Positions 18,749 to 28,095 of a DNA stretch of 64,000 nt are shown in pieces. Source of the DNA: Marinifilum fragile JCM 15579 (GTDB lineage Bacteria; Bacteroidota; Bacteroidia; Bacteroidales; Marinifilaceae). The DNA is taken from the NCBI RefSeq assembly GCF_001310955.1, contig NZ_BAZX01000003.1:248001-312000 (forward strand), written 5' to 3'. The notes beneath the pieces were generated by a model. The model was not told where the DNA came from and made no database searches. It saw only the letters and a program-made list of their open reading frames with translations. The stretch's first letter is position 1. Every line of letters starts with the position of its first letter. The position numbers were made by a program, and so were the translations under genes.

Positions 18749-20074
18749 ATGATGATGAAAAAGCTTCTACTACTTTCATTGCTAGTTGTATTTGGTCTGG
18801 CAAGTGGCTTTTCCCAAAATGGAAAAATTGAGTTCGAAGAGTATGATTTGGACAATGGCTTGCACGTTATTTTGCAACAAGATCATACTACACCAAACAT
18901 TGTAGTTTCGGTAATGTACCATGTAGGTTCGAAGAACGAGAATCCTGAACTTACTGGTTTTGCACATTTCTTTGAGCATTTAATGTTTGAAGGAACAAAA
19001 AATATTCCTCGTCACCAATATGACAAATATGTGTCAAGAGCAGGTGGTGAATTGAATGCGAATACTTCTACTGATAGAACCTATTACTTTGAAATGCTTC
19101 CATCAAACCAATTGGCATTGGGCTTATGGTTAGAGTCGGAAAGAATGTTGCATGCAAAAGTTGAAGAAATTGGAATTAAGACGCAAAAAGGTGTTGTAAT
19201 TCAGGAGAAGAAGCAGCGATATGATAACCCTCCATATGGTACAATTTTGCCTCAAACAATGGCTCATGCCTACGAAAAGCATCCATATCGTTGGACTCCA
19301 ATTGGAGATGAAGAACACATAAGTAATGCAAAGGATGAGGACTTCGTGAACTTTTACAAGGAGTTTTATGTGCCAAATAATGCTGTATTAACGATTTGTG
19401 GAGATTTTGACAAAGCTGAAGCTAAAAAATTAGTAAATGATTATTTCGCTGAAATTCCTAAAGGAACCAAAGAAATCTACCGTCCAAATATTGAAGAGCC
19501 TAAAAAGACTGCTGAGGTTAGAGATACAGTATTTGATAATATTCAATTGCCTGCAGTTATTCAAGCATATCACATTCCTGCAGTTGGAACTCCTGATTTT
19601 TATGCAGTGGATATGTTATCAAAATTGATGACTGATGGAAAGAGTTCTCGTCTTTACAAAGAATTGGTTGATAACCAACAAAAAGCAATTCAGTTAATGG
19701 CTTTCCCAATGCCTTATGAGGATCCAGGTTTGACCCTTGCTTTTGGTATTCCAAACATGGGAGTAGATCCAAAAGCTTTAGAGGATGAAATGGACAAACA
19801 GTTTTCTGTCGTAAGAGACGAATTAATCTCAGATCGAGAATTCCAAAAGCTAAGAAACAAAATTGAGAACGAGCTTGTAAGTTCTAATGCAACGATTGCC
19901 GATCGTGCAGAAAACCTTGCTACTTCTTATACTTATTTTAAAGATACAGAAAGAGTAAACAAGGAGCTTGAAAAATATTTTGCTGTAACAAAAGATGACA
20001 TTAGAAATGTTGCTAAGAAGTATTTTGTTCCAGAGAACAGAGTTGTTTTGTATTACTTACCAAAGCAGAAATAA
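18749..20074 (+). CDS. M16 family zinc metallopeptidase (active-site subunit)
   Basis: A 441-residue exported peptidase with signal peptide MMMKKLLLLSLLVVFGLASGFSQ. The inverted zinc motif HxxEH is intact (HFFEH, His73, Glu76, His77), with a third ligand expected in the downstream GVVIQEKKQRYDNPPYG region. Two M16 half-domains fit the length. The next gene, 40 bases downstream, is a second M16 protein without the zinc motif. Such active/inactive pairs work together as in mitochondrial processing peptidase and periplasmic PqqL-like systems (family knowledge). Likely periplasmic or outer-membrane-associated. Confidence 0.92.
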   Translation: MMMKKLLLLSLLVVFGLASGFSQNGKIEFEEYDLDNGLHVILQQDHTTPNIVVSVMYHVGSKNENPELTGFAHFFEHLMFEGTKNIPRHQYDKYVSRAGGELNANTSTDRTYYFEMLPSNQLALGLWLESERMLHAKVEEIGIKTQKGVVIQEKKQRYDNPPYGTILPQTMAHAYEKHPYRWTPIGDEEHISNAKDEDFVNFYKEFYVPNNAVLTICGDFDKAEAKKLVNDYFAEIPKGTKEIYRPNIEEPKKTAEVRDTVFDNIQLPAVIQAYHIPAVGTPDFYAVDMLSKLMTDGKSSRLYKELVDNQQKAIQLMAFPMPYEDPGLTLAFGIPNMGVDPKALEDEMDKQFSVVRDELISDREFQKLRNKIENELVSSNATIADRAENLATSYTYFKDTERVNKELEKYFAVTKDDIRNVAKKYFVPENRVVLYYLPKQK

Positions 20075-20114
20075 TATAGAAGTTCTTAATTGAAATTTCC
20101 AGAAAAGAAAATAT

Positions 20115-22184
20115 ATGAAAATGAAAAACTTATATAGATTTTTTGCACTTGTTGTAGTTGTATGTTTTGTATTTACAGCTAGTGCTCAGGTTGACCGAAC
20201 AAAAGCTCCTAAGGCGGGTCCGGCTCCAAAAGTACAATTGGGTGATTACGATAGTTTTACCCTTAAAAACGGAATGAAAGTATTGGTTGTTGAAAACCAT
20301 AAGTTACCTCAAGTTGGTTTTGCAATCTCGTTGTTAAATGATCCTATTGCTGAAGGTGACAAGGCTGGTTATTTGTCGATTATGGGGCAACTTCTTGATC
20401 GTGGTACAGCAACAAGATCTTCAAAGCAAATTGCTGATGAAATTGATTTTATTGGTGCTGAATTGGGAGTTTCTTCATCAGGAGTTGATGCTGGTGGTTT
20501 GTCCAGATATAAGGAACAAATTCTTGAATTGATGGCTGATGTGTTGTTGAATCCAACTTTTCCACAAGAGGAATTTGATAAAATCGTAAAACAAACTTTA
20601 TCAGGTTTGGAAGCCAATAAAACAGATCCTAAATCAATGGCAGGAAATATGAGAAGCAAAGTGCTTTATCCTGCCAATCACCCTTACCGAGATGTTGTAA
20701 CAGAAGAGACTGTTAAGAGCATTACTATTGATGATTGTAAAAAGTACTACGAAACCTATTTTAAGCCAAATAAAGCATTAATGGCAATTGTTGGTGATAT
20801 TACTGCCAAAGAGGCTAAAAAGTTGGTTAAAAAGTATTTTGGAGAGTGGGAAGATACTGAAGTTCCAAGTCATTCTTATGAAATGCTTGCAAAAATGGAA
20901 GGTAAGCGTGTAGTATTGGCAAATAAAGATGCTGCTCCTCAGTCTTTGGTGAGAATCTACAACTCATTTGAATTGAAGAAAGGTAATCCTGATGTGATTC
21001 CAGCATCAGTTATGAATGCAATGTTAGGACGTGGTTTTTCTGGATTATTAATGAAAAATTTGCGTGAAGATAAAGCATATACTTACGGTGCAGGCTCTAG
21101 ATTATATTCAGATAGATTGGTTGGTGGTTTTTACACTAGTTCAGAAGTTAAAGCTGAAGTAACTGATAGCGCTTTAATGGAAATGGTTGTTGAAATGAAT
21201 CGAATCAGAGATACGAAGTTGACTCAAGATCATTTGAATATGACCAAAGCAACTATGGCAGGTGACTTTGCCAGATCTCTTGAAGATCCAGGTACTATTG
21301 CAAGATTTGCAATGGCTATTGAACGTTACAACTTGCCTTCTGATTATTATGCAACTTATCTTGAAAAATTAGATAAAGTTACTTTGGAAGATGTTCAGGC
21401 AATGGCTAAAAAGTATGTTGATCCTAATAACGCAGTTTACTTGGTTGTTGGTGATAAAAAATACAAAACGAGATTGGCAAAGTTAGATTCTGATGGTGAA
21501 GTTGAAGAATATGACTACAAAGGTGATATCGTAAAAGAAGATCCTAATGCTATTCCAGAAGGATTGACCTGTAAATCAGTAATTGAAAATTACGTTGCTG
21601 CAATTGGAGGTCGTGATAAGTGGGAAGCTGTAAAAGACATTAGCATCAAAGGAGAAATGAAAATGGGTCCAATGAGTATTAATGTTGAGACGGCACAGAA
21701 AAACAATGAGAAATTCTGTATGAAAATGACCATGAATGGCCAGGTAATGCAAGCAATGTATTACAATGGGATTGCTGGTAGAGTAGTTGCACAGGGGCAG
21801 GAAATGGCAGCCAATGAAGCACAATTGGTTGGATTTAAACAACAAGCACAAATGTGTCCTGAACTATCTATGGAGAAATTAGGTTATGAAATGGAACTTG
21901 TTGGTGCTGAGAAAGTAGATGGTGAAAAAGCTTATAAACTGGAAATTAAAGACCCACAAGGAAATTCAAGATTTGATTTCTTTAATGCCAATACAGGTTT
22001 GAAAGTTAAGACCGTTGCACAGCAACAAGGCATGAGCATGATCATGTTGTACAAGGATTACAAAGAAGTTGATGGCGTGAAGTTTCCATTCCAAACCATT
22101 ACAAAGATGGGACCACAGGAAATGCCTTTAACCATTAAAGAATTGCTTGTAAACAAAGGTGTGGATGATTCAATTTTTAACTAA
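20115..22184 (+). CDS. M16 family peptidase partner with C-terminal LolA-like domain
   Basis: A 689-residue secreted protein: signal peptide ending at about residue 24 (TASAQ), then two M16 half-domains to about residue 470. The HxxEH zinc motif is absent (the corresponding place reads LSIMGQLLDRGT), but the substrate-binding R/Y region AYTYGAGSRLYSDR is present, as in non-catalytic M16 partners. An additional region of about 200 residues (from LTCKSVIENYVAAIGGRDKW) resembles LolA/outer-membrane lipoprotein-sorting-like domains found attached to Bacteroidota peptidases. It is presumably cotranscribed with the active M16 gene upstream and ends at a good terminator. Confidence 0.9.
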   Translation: MKMKNLYRFFALVVVVCFVFTASAQVDRTKAPKAGPAPKVQLGDYDSFTLKNGMKVLVVENHKLPQVGFAISLLNDPIAEGDKAGYLSIMGQLLDRGTATRSSKQIADEIDFIGAELGVSSSGVDAGGLSRYKEQILELMADVLLNPTFPQEEFDKIVKQTLSGLEANKTDPKSMAGNMRSKVLYPANHPYRDVVTEETVKSITIDDCKKYYETYFKPNKALMAIVGDITAKEAKKLVKKYFGEWEDTEVPSHSYEMLAKMEGKRVVLANKDAAPQSLVRIYNSFELKKGNPDVIPASVMNAMLGRGFSGLLMKNLREDKAYTYGAGSRLYSDRLVGGFYTSSEVKAEVTDSALMEMVVEMNRIRDTKLTQDHLNMTKATMAGDFARSLEDPGTIARFAMAIERYNLPSDYYATYLEKLDKVTLEDVQAMAKKYVDPNNAVYLVVGDKKYKTRLAKLDSDGEVEEYDYKGDIVKEDPNAIPEGLTCKSVIENYVAAIGGRDKWEAVKDISIKGEMKMGPMSINVETAQKNNEKFCMKMTMNGQVMQAMYYNGIAGRVVAQGQEMAANEAQLVGFKQQAQMCPELSMEKLGYEMELVGAEKVDGEKAYKLEIKDPQGNSRFDFFNANTGLKVKTVAQQQGMSMIMLYKDYKEVDGVKFPFQTITKMGPQEMPLTIKELLVNKGVDDSIFN

Positions 22185-22204
22185 CAAGATTAGATAATAT
22201 ATTT

Positions 22205-22230
22205 AAAGAGGCTGCAATTGTAGCCTCTTT
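22205..22230 (+). terminator. Terminator after M16 peptidase pair
   Basis: A 9-bp stem AAAGAGGCT / AGCCTCTTT with an 8-base loop is followed by a T-rich tail. Confidence 0.9.
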
Positions 22231-22316
22231 TTTTGCATGAAGACTTTTTGAATAAGGCTTTTAGATAGTGTTCTATTTACTTAGAACTAAATTTTAGAAA
22301 AATAATTTAAATTTCC

Positions 22317-22346
22317 TTTGCAGATTAAAAATAATGTCTACCTTTG
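22317..22346 (+). promoter_or_regulatory. Bacteroidota-type promoter for candidate small RNA
   Basis: TTTG (22317-22320), an 18-base spacer, and TACCTTTG (22339-22346) match the Bacteroidota sigma-ABfr promoter (TTTG-N19-21-TAnnTTTG) almost exactly. No coding sequence follows on this strand; the expected start is at about 22352. Confidence 0.75.
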
Positions 22347-22351
22347 CACTC

Positions 22352-22492
22352 CGATTCGGGAGTGTAGTGGTTAGGCACGTTGAACGAATCGACATTTCAA
22401 TATGAATTGTATAAGGTTTTAGGGTTAAAGTTTCGTATTGGAAATCATTTTGGGTTAGAAAAAGGCAGGTGGGGACCTGCCTTTTTGTTTTT
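22352..22492 (+). ncRNA. Candidate small structured RNA (about 140 nt)
   Basis: Between the M16 terminator and the 3' end of nadD there is a self-contained transcription unit: a consensus promoter, about 110 bases without a plausible reading frame, and a strong terminator. The predicted RNA begins with a GATTCG/CGAATC stem (22353-22358 with 22385-22390). A long helix of about 13 bp then forms between 22394-22406 and 22432-22445 with one bulged G and a G-U pair, and the terminator hairpin follows. The layout does not match the rod shape with central bubble of 6S RNA, nor tRNA, tmRNA or SRP RNA. I do not recognise a family. Confidence 0.6.
22461..22484 (+). terminator. Strong terminator of candidate small RNA
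   Basis: A 10-bp GC-rich stem AAAGGCAGGT / ACCTGCCTTT with a GGGG loop, followed by TTGTTTTT. The A run on its left could also serve nadD transcripts from the other strand. Confidence 0.9.
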
Positions 22493-22493
22493 A

Positions 22494-23075
22494 TCATTTT
22501 TCGTAGAAGTGCATCTCTTTTAAGTAACTGTATGCCGCCTCAGGCATAAAATATGGAATATCTTTCTTCTCCTTTATAGCCTCTCTAATAAAGCTTGATG
22601 ATATTTCCATAAGCGGTGCATTCACCAAATGAACAGTTCCTTTTAACTCAACTTCTTTATCCTTAAATCCAGGCCTTGGATACACATACAAATCATGTTC
22701 CTGCAGAATTAATTCGTAGTTTTTCCACTTTTCGAAATTTTTCAGGTTATCCGAACCCATAATTAAAGAAAACTCATACTCGGAGTATTTCTCTTTTAAA
22801 TAAGTAAGCGTATCAATTGTATAGGACGGTTTAGGTAAACCAAATTCAATATTTGAGGCTTTCAACTTAGGATATGTCTCAATTGAGCGATTTACCAACT
22901 CTAACCTGTGATAATCGTTAAGTAGACTTGTTTTTTGCTTAAATGGGTTTTGTGGACTTACGACAAACCAGATTTGATCTAAATCGGAGTATTCGGCCAT
23001 GTAATTTGCAATGGCCAAATGTCCAATGTGAATTGGATTGAACGATCCAAAATATAATCCAATTTTAAGCCTCAT
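22494..23075 (-). CDS. nadD: Nicotinate-nucleotide adenylyltransferase
   Basis: NadD joins nicotinate mononucleotide and ATP to form deamido-NAD in NAD biosynthesis. The 193-residue protein has the nucleotidyltransferase signature GSFNPIHIGHLAIANY near the N terminus, WFVVSPQNPFK in the middle, and the C-terminal ISSSFIREAI motif. It starts one base after the gmk stop codon, so the two are translationally coupled in a yicC-gmk-nadD cluster. Confidence 0.95.
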   Translation of the reverse strand: MRLKIGLYFGSFNPIHIGHLAIANYMAEYSDLDQIWFVVSPQNPFKQKTSLLNDYHRLELVNRSIETYPKLKASNIEFGLPKPSYTIDTLTYLKEKYSEYEFSLIMGSDNLKNFEKWKNYELILQEHDLYVYPRPGFKDKEVELKGTVHLVNAPLMEISSSFIREAIKEKKDIPYFMPEAAYSYLKEMHFYEK

Positions 23076-23076
23076 A

Positions 23077-23643
23077 TTATTTTTTTATGAATTCGCTTAA
23101 AGTATTTTCTGCTTCTTGTAAAGCATCCTCAAGCTTGTCGTTAATAATTACCTTATCAAACTGATCTGCAAATCCCAATTCAAATTGAAATTTTTTAATT
23201 CGTTCAGCAATTACTTCTTTGCTATCAGTATTTCTTCCTCTTAACCTTTTTTCTAATTCTTCAATTGATGGTGGTTGAATAAAAACAGCCAAAGCATCAT
23301 CTTTGTAGTATTTTTTGATGTTCACACCACCTACAACGTCAACATCAAAAATAACATTGTTGCCTTTATTTCTTATTCTTTCAATTTCACTTTTTAGAGT
23401 GCCGTAAAAACATCCTTCGTACACTTCTTCCCACTCCAAAAATTCATCATTTTCAATTTTTTGTTTGAATTCCTCGGTGCTTAAGAAGTAATAATCCTTA
23501 CCATGTACTTCCTTGGCTCTGCTGGCACGACTGGTTGCTGAAACAGAAAATTCAAGTTTAAAATCCTGTTCAAGTAAATGACGAACAATGGTTGTTTTAC
23601 CTGAACCACTTGGAGCTGAAAAAATGAATAATTTTCCTGACAT
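23077..23643 (-). CDS. gmk: Guanylate kinase
   Basis: A 188-residue GMP kinase (GMP + ATP to GDP + ADP). The P-loop SAPSGSGKTTIVRHLL is at residues 9-24, and the GMP-binding region has SRASRAKEVHGKDYYFLS and EWEEVYEGCFYGT. The length is typical. It lies between yicC and nadD, separated from yicC by a hairpin and coupled to nadD. Confidence 0.96.
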   Translation of the reverse strand: MSGKLFIFSAPSGSGKTTIVRHLLEQDFKLEFSVSATSRASRAKEVHGKDYYFLSTEEFKQKIENDEFLEWEEVYEGCFYGTLKSEIERIRNKGNNVIFDVDVVGGVNIKKYYKDDALAVFIQPPSIEELEKRLRGRNTDSKEVIAERIKKFQFELGFADQFDKVIINDKLEDALQEAENTLSEFIKK

Positions 23644-23676
23644 ATTTAATTTGTATGTTGTTTTAAAATTATAAAA

Positions 23677-23702
23677 AAGCGCAGAGTTTTGACCCTACGC
23701 TT
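23677..23702 (-). terminator. Hairpin between yicC and gmk (minus strand)
   Basis: On the minus strand AAGCGTAG pairs with CTGCGCTT (one mismatch) and is followed by a run of six T. It may reduce read-through from yicC into gmk. Confidence 0.65.
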
Positions 23703-23726
23703 CTATTGAATTTCGTTTTTTATATC

Positions 23727-24605
23727 TTATAAGACGTTTAGGAGCTGTTCTTTTATCTTCTCCAACTCGTCCTTCATCTGAATCACTATTTTTTGAATAT
23801 CAGAATCGTTTGCTTTCGATCCCAAAGTGTTTATTTCTCTACCAATTTCCTGAGCGATAAAACCTAATTTTTTGCCAATTGAATTGCCATTGTTAGCCGT
23901 TTCAATAAAGTATTTGCAATGGTTTGCCAAACGGACTTTTTCTTCGGTAATATCTAGTTTTTCAAGATAATAGATAATCTCCTGCTCGAATCTGTTTTTA
24001 TCTACATTTTGTTTTTCAACAAATTCTTTCAAGTTATCGTTGATTCTTGTTTTAACAGTTTCGATACGTTTTGATTCGTATTGAGGAACCTTTTCCAATA
24101 GTTTTTCAATATTGGAAATTCGTTCAAATATATCCGCTTGTAAAGCATCTCCTTCTTGCTTTCTAAATGAGTTTAGATCAGCAACAGCCGATTTAAATCC
24201 TGCAAAAATTTGGTTCCATTCTTCTTCATCCAGCTCTTGATGCTCTGTTTTTAATGCATCCGGAAGCTTTACGATAGTTTGAAGAATAGGTTCTTTATCC
24301 ATAGGAATACCTAATTCTGAAGAAAGTTCAGTAAGTTGTTGATAGTAAGCTTCAACAATTGGTTTGTTTATTTTAGTATCTTTATCGGTACCAACACTCT
24401 CTATAAAAACAGATAGTTCAACTTTACCACGTTCAAGTTGATTTTTGATTTCGTTCCTAAGAACCAAATCCTTTTCTTTATAAAGGTTAGGAATTCTGGT
24501 ATTTATATCCAGCTGCTTGCTGTTTAGAGACTTAATTTCGATGGAAACCTTTTTGTTTTCCAATTCTAGAGTGGCTTTACCAAAGCCGGTCATCGATATT
24601 AACAT
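23727..24605 (-). CDS. YicC/YloC family endoribonuclease
   Basis: A 292-residue cytoplasmic protein of the YicC family. The N-terminal MLISMTGFGKA is diagnostic, as is the C-terminal IGREINTLGSKANDSDIQ...MKDELEKIKEQLLNVL (DUF1732). Family members are endoribonucleases (E. coli YicC, B. subtilis YloC). It sits upstream of gmk, an association seen in many bacteria. Confidence 0.94.
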   Translation of the reverse strand: MLISMTGFGKATLELENKKVSIEIKSLNSKQLDINTRIPNLYKEKDLVLRNEIKNQLERGKVELSVFIESVGTDKDTKINKPIVEAYYQQLTELSSELGIPMDKEPILQTIVKLPDALKTEHQELDEEEWNQIFAGFKSAVADLNSFRKQEGDALQADIFERISNIEKLLEKVPQYESKRIETVKTRINDNLKEFVEKQNVDKNRFEQEIIYYLEKLDITEEKVRLANHCKYFIETANNGNSIGKKLGFIAQEIGREINTLGSKANDSDIQKIVIQMKDELEKIKEQLLNVL

Positions 24606-24674
24606 ATACGAAATATTTATTTTCGCAAAGGTAAGAGATTGAAGTGGAATTACAAACTAATTGGATTGTAGGAA

Positions 24675-26015
24675 TCAAGCTTTGTTAGGTACAACGGATT
24701 TACTTTTCCATTTTCCTGTCAAATAATACAAATAGGAAAGAAGAGCTCCCATTGACCATCCAATTGGAATTGACCACCAAATTCCTGTTTCTCCAATTTT
24801 TGCAGAAAGAAAATACGCAACAGGAATTCTTATAATCCATAAAGAGAATAAGGTTATGAACATTGGTATTAATGTATCACCTGCTCCACGTAATACCCCG
24901 TTTGTTGTGAATAGAGTTGAAAATAACAAGTAGAAGGAACTTACAATGATTAAGTACTTTTCGCCAATTGCAATTACGTTGGGATCGGTGGTAAACATTT
25001 TCATAAGTTGACTTCCGAATATCACAATAATGGCCGTCATTAAAATGCAGAACAGATTTGACATTAAAAATGTTGCTTTAAATCCTTTTCGTACTCTTTC
25101 AATTTTGTTGGCTCCCAGGTTTTGACCAACGAATGCAGCTACGGCTTGAGAAAAGTTCATGGCTGGCATCATGGCTAGCGAATCTATTCTACCAGCGGCA
25201 GTGTAAGCTGCTATGACATCGGTACCAAAGGTATTTACAATTCCAAGCAAGGCCATCATTCCAAGAGCTACAAATGTGTGTTGAATACCCGATGGCAAAC
25301 CAATTTTTAAACTCTTAATGAAAAGATCTTTATCAAAAGCGAGTTTTGACAGAGAAAATTTCATGATATTATGTGTGCGATTAAGGTATAAGATGCCAGT
25401 AACAAATGCACCTCCTTGAGCGATTACCGTTGCCCAGGCTGCACCTGCAATTCCCCATTTAAATACCATTACAAACAGTACATCAAATAGGATATTAAAA
25501 AGCGATGCAAGGATTAAAAAATAGAGAGGAGTTTTAGAATCTCCCAAACCTCGTAGAACCGAACTTGTTCCGTTAAACCCAAAGAACAGGATCATTCCTG
25601 CCATATAAATGTCAAGATAAGTAGTAGCCTGAGGGATTAGCTCTTGGGGCAATTGTAAAAGAAGGAAAAGCACTTCGCTATAGTAAATGCCAAATATTGA
25701 CGCAAAAAAACCTGCTACGAACAGGAATATATACATAGTATCGATGGATTTTTTTACGCTGTTGATATCTTTTGCTCCATAAAATTGTGATATAACAATA
25801 GAGAAACCAGAACCAATTCCTATTAACAATGCAATTAGTGTGAAAATGATTGGAAATGATGCACCTACAGAAGCTAAGGCCTCTTTGCCCAAAACTTTAC
25901 CCACAATAATGCTATCAACAACATTGTATAGTTGTTGAAATACATTTCCCAATAGCATTGGTAGCGTAAAGTTGAAAATTAACTTGGTTACGTTTCCGCT
26001 TGTAAAATCTTTCAT
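24675..26015 (-). CDS. MATE family multidrug/cation efflux transporter
   Basis: A 446-residue protein with twelve predicted membrane segments. It starts DFTSGNVTKLIFNFTLPMLLGNVFQQLYNVVDSIIVGKVLG, the conserved opening of the NorM/DinF-like branch. The second half repeats the layout with AMNFSQAVAAFVGQNLGANK and TTNGVLRGAGDTLIPM. It exports organic cations in exchange for Na+ or H+ (family knowledge); the real substrate is unknown. Confidence 0.92.
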   Translation of the reverse strand: MKDFTSGNVTKLIFNFTLPMLLGNVFQQLYNVVDSIIVGKVLGKEALASVGASFPIIFTLIALLIGIGSGFSIVISQFYGAKDINSVKKSIDTMYIFLFVAGFFASIFGIYYSEVLFLLLQLPQELIPQATTYLDIYMAGMILFFGFNGTSSVLRGLGDSKTPLYFLILASLFNILFDVLFVMVFKWGIAGAAWATVIAQGGAFVTGILYLNRTHNIMKFSLSKLAFDKDLFIKSLKIGLPSGIQHTFVALGMMALLGIVNTFGTDVIAAYTAAGRIDSLAMMPAMNFSQAVAAFVGQNLGANKIERVRKGFKATFLMSNLFCILMTAIIVIFGSQLMKMFTTDPNVIAIGEKYLIIVSSFYLLFSTLFTTNGVLRGAGDTLIPMFITLFSLWIIRIPVAYFLSAKIGETGIWWSIPIGWSMGALLSYLYYLTGKWKSKSVVPNKA

Positions 26016-26097
26016 TCAGCTTTTTTGTAGGGTTACAAAGCTCTCAATTTTATCATCATTCTCAAAAAAAATACAAATGTTTAACAGTGGTTAACAA

Positions 26098-27963
26098 CTA
26101 AGCTCGTTCACTTAATTCTAGCCAACGCATTTCTTTCTCATCAATCAAATTGATCACTTCTTCAATTCTGCTAGCTTTTTGCAATAATTCATCATTTGTT
26201 AATGTGCCAGAGCTCATTGCGGTTTCCAATTCCTCTTTTTCGGTATTTAATGCTTCTAAATCAACTTCCAATTGCTCAAATTCACGTTTTTCGTTAAAAG
26301 AGAGTTTTTTAGCAGTATTATTGGACTTTGGTTTTTCTTTTTTAGGTTTTGCAGGTTTTTCAATTTTCTTGAGCTCTTTTTCCTCTTCATCAATTGTATC
26401 TCGGTAAATTGTATAATTTCCCGGGAAGTTTCTGATTTTTCCCATTCCTTCGAAAGCAAACATCTGGTCAACTACTTTATCCATAAAGTAACGGTCGTGA
26501 GAAACAATGATTAAGCAACCTTTAAAGTTCATCAGGTATTCCTCCAAAACATTAAGAGTCATGATATCCAAATCGTTTGTAGGCTCATCCAAAATCAGGA
26601 AGTTTGGATTTTTCATTAAAACCGTCATCAAATACAAACGACGTTTTTCTCCACCACTTAATTTTGATACATAGTTGTATTGGGTTTTTGGTGGAAATAG
26701 GAAATATTCCAAAAACTGAGATGCCGACATCACTTTGCCATTACCAAGATCAATAGATTCTGCTATATCTTTTATTACATCGATGATTCTCTCATTTTCA
26801 TTGATTGTAATTCCATCCTGTCTGTAATAACCGTACACAACGGTTTCGCCGATTTCAATTGAGCCCGAATCAGGTTCAAGATTTCTGGTTATGATGTTTA
26901 GAAAAGTAGATTTTCCTGTTCCATTTTTACCTACAATTCCAATTTTTTCTCCACGTTGAAATTTGTAACTGAAATCTTCAAGAATTTTTAAATCTCCAAA
27001 GCTCTTGTACAAACCTTCCAATTCCAGAATTTTCTTTCCCAATCGAGCTGATTTAATATCCAGCTCCATGCTATCTTCTTTGAAACCAGCTGCTGCTTTT
27101 TTCTTAAGATCGTAAAATGCATCAATACGATATTTTGCCTTTGTTCCACGCGCCTGAGGCATTCTTCGCATCCATTCTTGCTCTGTTTTTAATAGTTTTT
27201 GAGCTTTTCCAACTTCAGCATTTATATTTTCAATTCTTTCAGCTCTCTTCTCAAGATAATAGGAATAATTGCCTTTATAGGTATAAATGGAATTTGCATC
27301 CATTTCAATGATTTCATTACAAACTCGGTCCAAAAAATAACGATCGTGAGTAACCATCAGCAAAGTTCCTTTCGACTTGTTCAAATACTCCTCCAGCCAT
27401 TCAATCATCTCCAAGTCCAGATGGTTGGTTGGCTCATCCAAAATCAAAAAGTCAGGGTCTGTAATTAATACTTTTGCCAATCCAACTCTCTTTTTTTGCC
27501 CACCCGAAAGTTGTCCTACTACCTGATCGAAATTGGTAATTTTAAGTTTAGATAGAATTTGCTTGACTTTATTCTCGTAATCCCAGGCTTTGTATTGATC
27601 CATTTTCTCGAGAATCTCAGTCATTTTTTCCTGATCATTCGAATTAATTGCTTCTTCATATTCTCTGATTACAGAAAGTACAGGATCATCGGAGTTAAAA
27701 ACTTCGTTAAGAACAGTATTGCTGTTTTCCAGATTGGGGTTTTGTTGTAAGTAGGCAACTTTGATATCATTGCGAAAAATTACATCTCCAGAATCTTGAG
27801 AGTCGATTCCTGCAATAATATTTAGAAGAGAAGTTTTTCCGGTACCATTTTTTGCAATTAATGCAATTTTCTGACCTTGGCCAACTCCAAAACCAATGCC
27901 TTCAAATAATGTTAGATCTCCGTAACTTTTGCTTAGGTTTTCAACCTGTAAATATGATATCAT
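26098..27963 (-). CDS. ABC-F family ATPase (Uup-like)
   Basis: A 621-residue protein with two ABC domains and no membrane segment. Walker A motifs are AKNGTGKTSLLN (about residue 36) and GKNGTGKSTFLN (about 345). Signature motifs are LSGGQKKRVGLAK and LSGGEKRRLYL, and Walker B motifs are ILDEPTNHLD and ILDEPTNDLD. The linker between the domains and a C-terminal Lys/Glu coiled coil are typical of the Uup-like group acting on ribosomes or nucleic acids. It stands alone on the minus strand. Confidence 0.94.
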   Translation of the reverse strand: MISYLQVENLSKSYGDLTLFEGIGFGVGQGQKIALIAKNGTGKTSLLNIIAGIDSQDSGDVIFRNDIKVAYLQQNPNLENSNTVLNEVFNSDDPVLSVIREYEEAINSNDQEKMTEILEKMDQYKAWDYENKVKQILSKLKITNFDQVVGQLSGGQKKRVGLAKVLITDPDFLILDEPTNHLDLEMIEWLEEYLNKSKGTLLMVTHDRYFLDRVCNEIIEMDANSIYTYKGNYSYYLEKRAERIENINAEVGKAQKLLKTEQEWMRRMPQARGTKAKYRIDAFYDLKKKAAAGFKEDSMELDIKSARLGKKILELEGLYKSFGDLKILEDFSYKFQRGEKIGIVGKNGTGKSTFLNIITRNLEPDSGSIEIGETVVYGYYRQDGITINENERIIDVIKDIAESIDLGNGKVMSASQFLEYFLFPPKTQYNYVSKLSGGEKRRLYLMTVLMKNPNFLILDEPTNDLDIMTLNVLEEYLMNFKGCLIIVSHDRYFMDKVVDQMFAFEGMGKIRNFPGNYTIYRDTIDEEEKELKKIEKPAKPKKEKPKSNNTAKKLSFNEKREFEQLEVDLEALNTEKEELETAMSSGTLTNDELLQKASRIEEVINLIDEKEMRWLELSERA

Positions 27964-28095
27964 TGTGTTCTTTGCTAAAATTGTGATGCAAATTTAAGAA
28001 TAAGTATCTCAATACTTACTTTTCTACAAGCAAATAAGGTTTTTCGTTAGAGTTTATTAATTTCGTTAGCTCGCAATTGTAAAACAGAATTAACT

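Noticed and set aside
22352-22492. 6S RNA
   Set aside because: The predicted fold has separate hairpins instead of one long rod with a central open bubble.
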